This document shows positions 59,983 to 64,000 of a DNA stretch of 64,000 bases, one piece after another (the stretch's first letter is position 1; each line of letters opens with the position of its first letter). The notes under the pieces are model-generated. The model ran no database searches. It saw only the letters and a program-made list of their open reading frames with translations, and was not told the origin of the DNA. The stretch comes from Micromonospora haikouensis (GTDB taxonomy: Bacteria > Actinomycetota > Actinomycetes > Mycobacteriales > Micromonosporaceae): NCBI RefSeq assembly GCF_900091595.1, contig NZ_FMCW01000012.1, positions 124,001 through 188,000 of the forward strand. The letters are read 5' to 3'. The translations under genes were made by a program, and so were the position numbers.

Positions 59983-60803
59983 GGTCCCGCCTCCGTGATC
60001 TCCGCGATCAGCTCGATCGACCGCTGGTGGGGCAGCGCCTCGCCCCGGATCGACTCCCACACGTCGATCGCCTGACGCACGTCGGCCGGGCGATCGACGA
60101 CGTGCCCGCCGAGCTGAGTCTCCACATAGACCATATCCTCGCCGACCGGCGGCGTGGCGATGACGAACGAGCCGTCCAGCCCGGCATACGCCCCCACCGC
60201 GAACGGCACCACGTGCAGCCGCACCCGGGGCGTCCCCTCGCCGACCTTGACCAGGTGGCGCAACTGCTCCCGCTGCACCTCCGGGCCGCCGACCGGCCGG
60301 CGCAGCGCCGACTCGTCGATCACCAGGGTCAGCGTGGGCGGCCGGTCCCGGGTCAGGATCTCCTGCCGGTCGAGCCGGATGCCGACCTGCCGCTCGACCT
60401 CCTCCGCCGAGAGCAGCCTGGGTCCGGAGAGCACCGCGCGGGCGTACCCCTCGGTCTGGAGCAGGCCCGGGACGTAGAGCGGCTCGTAGCCGCGCAGCGC
60501 GGTCGCCTCCTGCTCGATCCCCGCCCACTCCCGGAAGTAGGGCACCACGGTCTCCCGGCTGATCCGGCGCTGGATGCGGACGAACCGGCCGCCCCCGCCG
60601 AGCACCGCGTCGCACCGCCTGGCCAGGTCGGCGCTGGGCCGGCGGTCACCGGTCTCGATCTTGGCGATCAGCGCCGCCGAATAGCTCACCGCCTCGGCCA
60701 ACGCCGCCTGGGAGAGCCCGGCCGTCGACCTGGCGAGGCGCAACTCCTCGGCGAAGTGGTCGAGCATCGACGATCGCTCCACGGACAGCCTCCGTACACC
60801 CAT
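59973..60803 (-). CDS. Scr1/WhiJ-type helix-turn-helix regulator (DUF5753)
   Basis: A 276-residue XRE-family protein. The HTH (LRLARSTAGLSQAALAEAVS, then YSAALIAKIETGDRRPS) covers residues about 20-75, and a DUF5753 sensor domain (FREWAGIEQEATALRGYEPL; VPGLLQTEGYARAVL) covers about 95-265. ATG at 60803. The gene overlaps DUF397 and both lie opposite a small CxxC-type gene, making an abaA-like developmental/secondary-metabolism regulatory locus. Confidence 0.92.
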   Translation of the reverse strand: MGVRRLSVERSSMLDHFAEELRLARSTAGLSQAALAEAVSYSAALIAKIETGDRRPSADLARRCDAVLGGGGRFVRIQRRISRETVVPYFREWAGIEQEATALRGYEPLYVPGLLQTEGYARAVLSGPRLLSAEEVERQVGIRLDRQEILTRDRPPTLTLVIDESALRRPVGGPEVQREQLRHLVKVGEGTPRVRLHVVPFAVGAYAGLDGSFVIATPPVGEDMVYVETQLGGHVVDRPADVRQAIDVWESIRGEALPHQRSIELIAEITEAGPWT

Positions 60804-61005
60804 GGGACCTGCGGGATCGCGGCCCGGACGCCCGGACGGTCCGGGCCGCGACCATTCACACAGTAACCGCAGCATCAGCAGAATGTGACCCCAGCGGGTC
60901 CGTTCGGGTGTCTTCCCCCGAGATTCCCCGGCCCGGGCGGGACCGCGCGGGGGCGTGCCGGGCACGGCGGCACGCCCCCGCACCAGTCGAGAAGGGACAG
61001 CCACA

Positions 61006-61314
61006 GTGGACGAACGACCCCGGGACCCGGCCCGCGAACACGCGACGCAGGCTCGCGAACGCCCGCCGGCCCGGGAGCATCTGCCGGCCCGGCCGATCTG
61101 GCTCTGCCGGGTCTGCGGCGGGCCGTGGCCCTGCTCGCCGGCCCGCCGCCGGCTCCTGCACGAGTACGCCGACGCGCCCGTCACGCTCGCCGTCCACCTC
61201 GCCGGGCTGATGCTGGAGGCGGGCGAGCAGCTCAACCAGGCATACCCGTACACCGCGCCGTCGCCCGAAACGCTGCACCGCCGCTTCCTCGGCTGGCTGC
61301 GCGACGGGCGTTAG
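61006..61314 (+). CDS. Small Cys-motif protein of the Scr1 locus
   Basis: A 102-residue protein. The disordered Arg/Pro-rich N-terminus is followed by PIWLCRVCGGPWPCSPARRR, whose three Cys (CxxCxxxxxC) resemble a small metal site, then a helical C-terminus. Similar small proteins occur next to Scr1/DUF397 genes in actinomycetes, with unknown role. The GTG at 61006 follows GAAGGGA. Its TAG stop is the first triplet of a family-1 repeat. Confidence 0.75.
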   Translation: MDERPRDPAREHATQARERPPAREHLPARPIWLCRVCGGPWPCSPARRRLLHEYADAPVTLAVHLAGLMLEAGEQLNQAYPYTAPSPETLHRRFLGWLRDGR

Positions 61315-61362
61315 GAAGGGGCCCCTGTACAACAGAAAGCGTTAACAAGGTGCCCTTCCTTA
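61312..61362 (-). repeat. Family-1 51-bp interspersed repeat, copy 9
   Basis: Exactly 51 bp. On the plus strand it begins with the TAG stop of the small Cys protein (TAGGAAGGGG). On the minus strand it begins with the TAA stop of the SpoIIE gene (TAAGGAAGGG). Both convergent genes therefore end at the element's two outer bases. Confidence 0.96.
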
Positions 61363-62904
61363 CATGCGGCGGACCGCCACCACCGCCACGTCGTCCTGGA
61401 TCTCCGTGGGGGCCAGCTCGACCACCAGCCGCTGGCAGAAGCCGTCCAGGTCGTCGTCGACCGTCTCGGCGCAGCGGGCCAGGGCGGCCAGCCCCTCGTC
61501 GATGGTGGCGTCCCGCCGCTCGATCAGCCCGTCGGTGTAGAGCACCAGCGTCGCCCCGGCCGGCAGCACGAACTCCAGGTCGGCGGGGCGGTCCACGCGC
61601 ACGCCGAGCAGCGGCGCCGAGTGCTGGACGTACTCCACCTTGCCGGCGCGGCTGATCAGCGCCGGCAGGTGACCGGCGCTGGCGAGCCGGACCCGGCCGG
61701 TGCCGGGGTGAAGCAACAGCACGCAGAGGGTGGCCAGCTCGCCGGGGAGCAGCGCGCGCATCAGCTCGTCGACCCGGGTCAGGACCATGCCGGGCGGGTG
61801 CCCCTCGACCGCGTACGCCCGCACCGCGTGCCGCAGCTCAGCCATCACCGTCGCCGCGTGCAGCGAGTGGCCGGCCACGTCGCCGATGGCCACCAGCAGC
61901 TCGTCGCCGAGCATCACCAGCTCGTAGAAGTCCCCGCCGACCTCGGTCTGCGCGCTGGCCGGCTCGTAGCGGACGGCGAGGTCCAGCCCGGCCACCTCGG
62001 GCAGCCGGCGCGGCAGCAGGCTGCGTTGCAGGGTCACCGCGATCCGGTGCTCCTCGTCGAGGGTCCGCTGCGCCTCCACGGCCGCCGCGAGGGCCTGGGC
62101 GAGCTGGCGCACCACCGGGGCGTCCGGGAGCAGGGCCCGGGGCGGCACCGCCACGTAGATGGGGGACCGGTCGGCGCGCAGCCGGGCGATCGCGACGACC
62201 AGCTCCGGTTCGCCGCCCCAGTCGTGCACCGCCCACTCGGCCGGGTCCACCTGCTCCCGCAGGATCGCCCCGATCGGCACGTCCTCGGTCGGCATGGGCC
62301 AGGGGCGCACCTCGGGCTCCGCGCCGGGGCCGGCGGTGGCGGCGGCGAGCGTGGTGCCGTCCATCGTCTCGGCCAGCACGACGACGGGGGTGGCGAGCAT
62401 CTCCGCCGCGCCTTTCGCCGCGGCGACCATCAGCCGGGGAAAGCTCGGCGCGGAGTTGACCGCGAGGGTCGTCTCGGCGAGCCGGCTCAGCCGGTCGGCG
62501 AGCAGCTCGGCGCGCTGCCGGGCCCGGTAGTAGCGCAGCACCGCGTGGGTGGTGGCGACCAGCTCGTCCGGCTCGATGGGCTCGGCCAGGTAGGCGTCCG
62601 CGCCCCGGGTCAGGCCCTGCGCCCGGTCGTTGACGTCGACGGCGTGCGCCGACACGTGGATCACCGGCATCGCCGGGTGGGCCTTCTTGATCCGTTCGCA
62701 GACCTCGAACCCGGTCAGGTCGGGCAGCCGGACGTCGAGCACCACCAGGTCGATCGGGTCCACCCCGACCCGCGCCAGGGCCTCGCCGCCGCTCTCCGCC
62801 TCCAGCGTCGCGAAGCCGGCCCGGCTCAGCCAGCTCACCAGCAGGTAGCGCTTGGTGCGGCTGTCGTCGACGACCAGCACGGTCCCCTGACCGTCCACCG
62901 TCAC
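61360..62904 (-). CDS. Receiver-SpoIIE phosphatase
   Basis: A 514-residue protein. The N-terminal receiver domain (about 8-125) has the Asp in LVVLDVRLPDLTGFE. The usual Lys lies in a degenerate AYLAEPIEPDE, so a Glu stands at the Lys position. A GAF-like region (about 140-285) follows, then a PP2C/SpoIIE domain (about 300-514) with VGGDFYELV, AIGDVAGHS, LYTDGLIERRD and IQDDVAVVAV. The GTG at 62904 overlaps the histidine-kinase stop in GTGA. It presumably receives phosphate from that kinase and dephosphorylates STAS-domain antagonists. Its stop is repeat-supplied. Confidence 0.92.
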   Translation of the reverse strand: MTVDGQGTVLVVDDSRTKRYLLVSWLSRAGFATLEAESGGEALARVGVDPIDLVVLDVRLPDLTGFEVCERIKKAHPAMPVIHVSAHAVDVNDRAQGLTRGADAYLAEPIEPDELVATTHAVLRYYRARQRAELLADRLSRLAETTLAVNSAPSFPRLMVAAAKGAAEMLATPVVVLAETMDGTTLAAATAGPGAEPEVRPWPMPTEDVPIGAILREQVDPAEWAVHDWGGEPELVVAIARLRADRSPIYVAVPPRALLPDAPVVRQLAQALAAAVEAQRTLDEEHRIAVTLQRSLLPRRLPEVAGLDLAVRYEPASAQTEVGGDFYELVMLGDELLVAIGDVAGHSLHAATVMAELRHAVRAYAVEGHPPGMVLTRVDELMRALLPGELATLCVLLLHPGTGRVRLASAGHLPALISRAGKVEYVQHSAPLLGVRVDRPADLEFVLPAGATLVLYTDGLIERRDATIDEGLAALARCAETVDDDLDGFCQRLVVELAPTEIQDDVAVVAVRRM

Positions 62905-64000
62905 GCTCCGCCCACGGGCAGGACGACGGTGAAGGTGCTCCCCCGCCCCGGCTCGCTGGTCAGCTCCAGGGCCCCGCCGAGCAGGTGCGTCACCCGCCGG
63001 GCGTACGGCAGGCCGAGGCCGGTGCCGCCGATGCGGGTGCTCCCCGGCACCTGGTAGAACTCCTCGAAGATCCGCTCGTGCAGCTCCGGGGCGATGCCCG
63101 CCCCGGTGTCGGAGACGGACAGCCGCCACCGCCCGTCGCGGATCTCGGCGCGCAGCCGGACCTCGCCCCGCTCGGTGAACTTGAGCCCGTTGTGCAGCAG
63201 GTTGCGCAGCACCTGGGCGAGCAGCACCTCGTCGGAGCGGACCGTGCCGGGCAGCGGCGGGTCCTCCACCACCAGCTCGACGCCCGGCTTGGTGGACAGC
63301 GCCCGCAGGGTGCCGCGCAGCTGGCCGAAGATGGCCCGCAGGTCGACCTCGGTCCAGTTAGGCTCCAATCGCCCGGACTCCGCCTTCGCGAGGTCGAGCA
63401 GGTCGTTGACCAGGCCGAGCAGGTCGGTGGCGGAGTCCCGGATCAGCCCCACCTGGCGGGCCTGCTCGGCGGTGAGCGGGTCGGACGCCGAGTCGGCCAG
63501 CAGCCGGCTCAGCCCGATGATCGCGGTCACCGGGGCGCGCAGCTCGTGGCTGACGTTGGCCAGGAACCGGCTCTTGGACTCGCTGGCGGTGCGCAGCTGG
63601 GCCGACTTCTCGTCCAGCTCGGCGTAGAGGGCCACCACGCCCCGGTTGGTCTCCTCCAGCTCCTCGGTGAGCTGGTTGTAGAGCGCCATCACGCCCCGGT
63701 TGGTCTCCTGGAGCTCCTCGTTGAGCACGGCCAACTCGTCGCGCTGGCTGCGCACCTCGTCCAGGGCGGCGATGAGCTGCTCGTTCTGGAGGGCCAGCTC
63801 GTCGACGGCGCTGGCCGGAGCGGAGCTGCCGAGCTCGGCGCGCAGCTCGGCGAGGCGCTCCGGGGTCAGCGCCTGCGCGTTGGCCGGGACACGTCGGGAC
63901 ATCCTCACGACCGTATCGCCCTCCCGGCCCACTACGCCCAGCATGTCCACGAGGCGTGCCACCGCGCCGGACTGCGGCTCGTACCGGCCGTCGGGCAGCG
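62901..64000 (-). CDS. Sensor histidine kinase, 5' end uncertain or beyond the window
   Basis: The readable part includes a coiled coil with tandem EETNRGVVALY-type heptads (about 45-120 from the ATG at 63902), HisKA with SHELRAPVTAIIG, and HATPase with NLLHNGLKFTERG, DTGAGIAPEL and GTGLGLPYARR. The frame stays open to the right edge. GTG at 63962 and ATG at 63902 are in-frame candidates but neither has a well-spaced ribosome-binding site. The upstream residues (EGDTVVRM) resemble the end of an anti-sigma-type ATPase, so the gene may be a longer fusion. It is coupled by GTGA to the SpoIIE gene. Confidence 0.85.
   Translation of the reverse strand, partial: LPDGRYEPQSGAVARLVDMLGVVGREGDTVVRMSRRVPANAQALTPERLAELRAELGSSAPASAVDELALQNEQLIAALDEVRSQRDELAVLNEELQETNRGVMALYNQLTEELEETNRGVVALYAELDEKSAQLRTASESKSRFLANVSHELRAPVTAIIGLSRLLADSASDPLTAEQARQVGLIRDSATDLLGLVNDLLDLAKAESGRLEPNWTEVDLRAIFGQLRGTLRALSTKPGVELVVEDPPLPGTVRSDEVLLAQVLRNLLHNGLKFTERGEVRLRAEIRDGRWRLSVSDTGAGIAPELHERIFEEFYQVPGSTRIGGTGLGLPYARRVTHLLGGALELTSEPGRGSTFTVVLPVGGA

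Noticed and set aside
1..64000. tRNA or rRNA genes, insertion sequences and prophage genes
   Set aside because: No T-loop-like GTTCGAATC segments in cloverleaf context, no transposase or integrase motifs and no phage structural genes were seen on either strand.

Overview
The window is very GC-rich actinobacterial DNA, most likely from Micromonospora or a close relative in the Micromonosporaceae. Supporting evidence is the GTG-rich start-codon use, a BldC developmental regulator, a WhiJ/Scr1-type regulator paired with a DUF397 protein, futalosine-pathway menaquinone genes, several SpoIIE/STAS/histidine-kinase partner-switching modules and Lys-poor proteins. It looks like ordinary chromosome: I see no phage, insertion sequence, CRISPR array or tRNA.

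Layout. 1-2.6 kb: the tail of an unknown gene, a GntR remnant and a HelD-type RNA polymerase helicase. 2.7-6.8 kb: a secreted serine hydrolase, an ABC-2 exporter pair and a two-domain glyoxalase-like protein. 6.9-10.0 kb: a vitamin B12 importer (btuF-btuC-btuD) behind a cobalamin riboswitch. 10.1-13.0 kb: two divergent secreted peptidases. 13.0-15.0 kb: mqnE and two small membrane proteins. 15.2-21.3 kb: an NlpC/P60 hydrolase, a proline-rich membrane protein and a DEAD-box helicase with a long repetitive Arg/Gly tail. 21.3-24.2 kb: a glycolipid-binding-like protein, an Lrp regulator with a Cds1-like PLP enzyme, and bldC. 24.3-28.6 kb: UbiX, UbiA and UbiD homologues (probably MqnM, MqnP and MqnL) around a terpene synthase. 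28.7-32.7 kb: a frameshifted alpha/beta hydrolase, an AhpD-like/MarR divergent pair and a secreted phosphatase. 32.7-38.9 kb: hemL, a histidine phosphatase and a System II cytochrome c maturation operon (resA, ccdA, resB, ccsB). 39.1-50 kb: a STAS protein, an ABC exporter with a GbsR-like regulator, and a signalling block with a poly-HAMP hybrid kinase, a response regulator and a SpoIIE phosphatase. 50-57.6 kb: an FAD oxidase, prolyl oligopeptidase, threonine dehydratase and a PadR-controlled FtsX-type ABC system. 57.7-64 kb: a YefM/YoeB toxin-antitoxin pair, small regulators, an abaA-like locus and another SpoIIE/kinase pair cut by the window edge.

The most unusual content is two families of short interspersed repeats. 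Family 1 has nine copies, each exactly 51 bp, with near-perfect inverted ends (TAAGGAAGGG...CCCCTTCTTA) and a GTTAACGC core. Family 2 has three copies, each exactly 60 bp, bounded by GGTGATCAAGAG and CTCTTGATCACC. Both sit mostly between or at the ends of genes and often supply the stop codon. One family-1 copy lies in frame inside CcdA, one provides the apparent BtuC start codon and one encodes the tail of the terpene synthase. Because 51 and 60 are multiples of three and the TAAGGAAGGG end carries a stop, these elements look adapted to, or at least tolerated at, coding-sequence edges.

Functionally, several neighbouring sets serve respiration: menaquinone (mqnE and the ubiX/A/D set), tetrapyrrole (hemL), cytochrome c maturation (resA-ccdA-resB-ccsB) and cobalamin uptake. 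Several regulators sit beside recognisable palindromic operators (MarR, PadR, YefM, GbsR-like).
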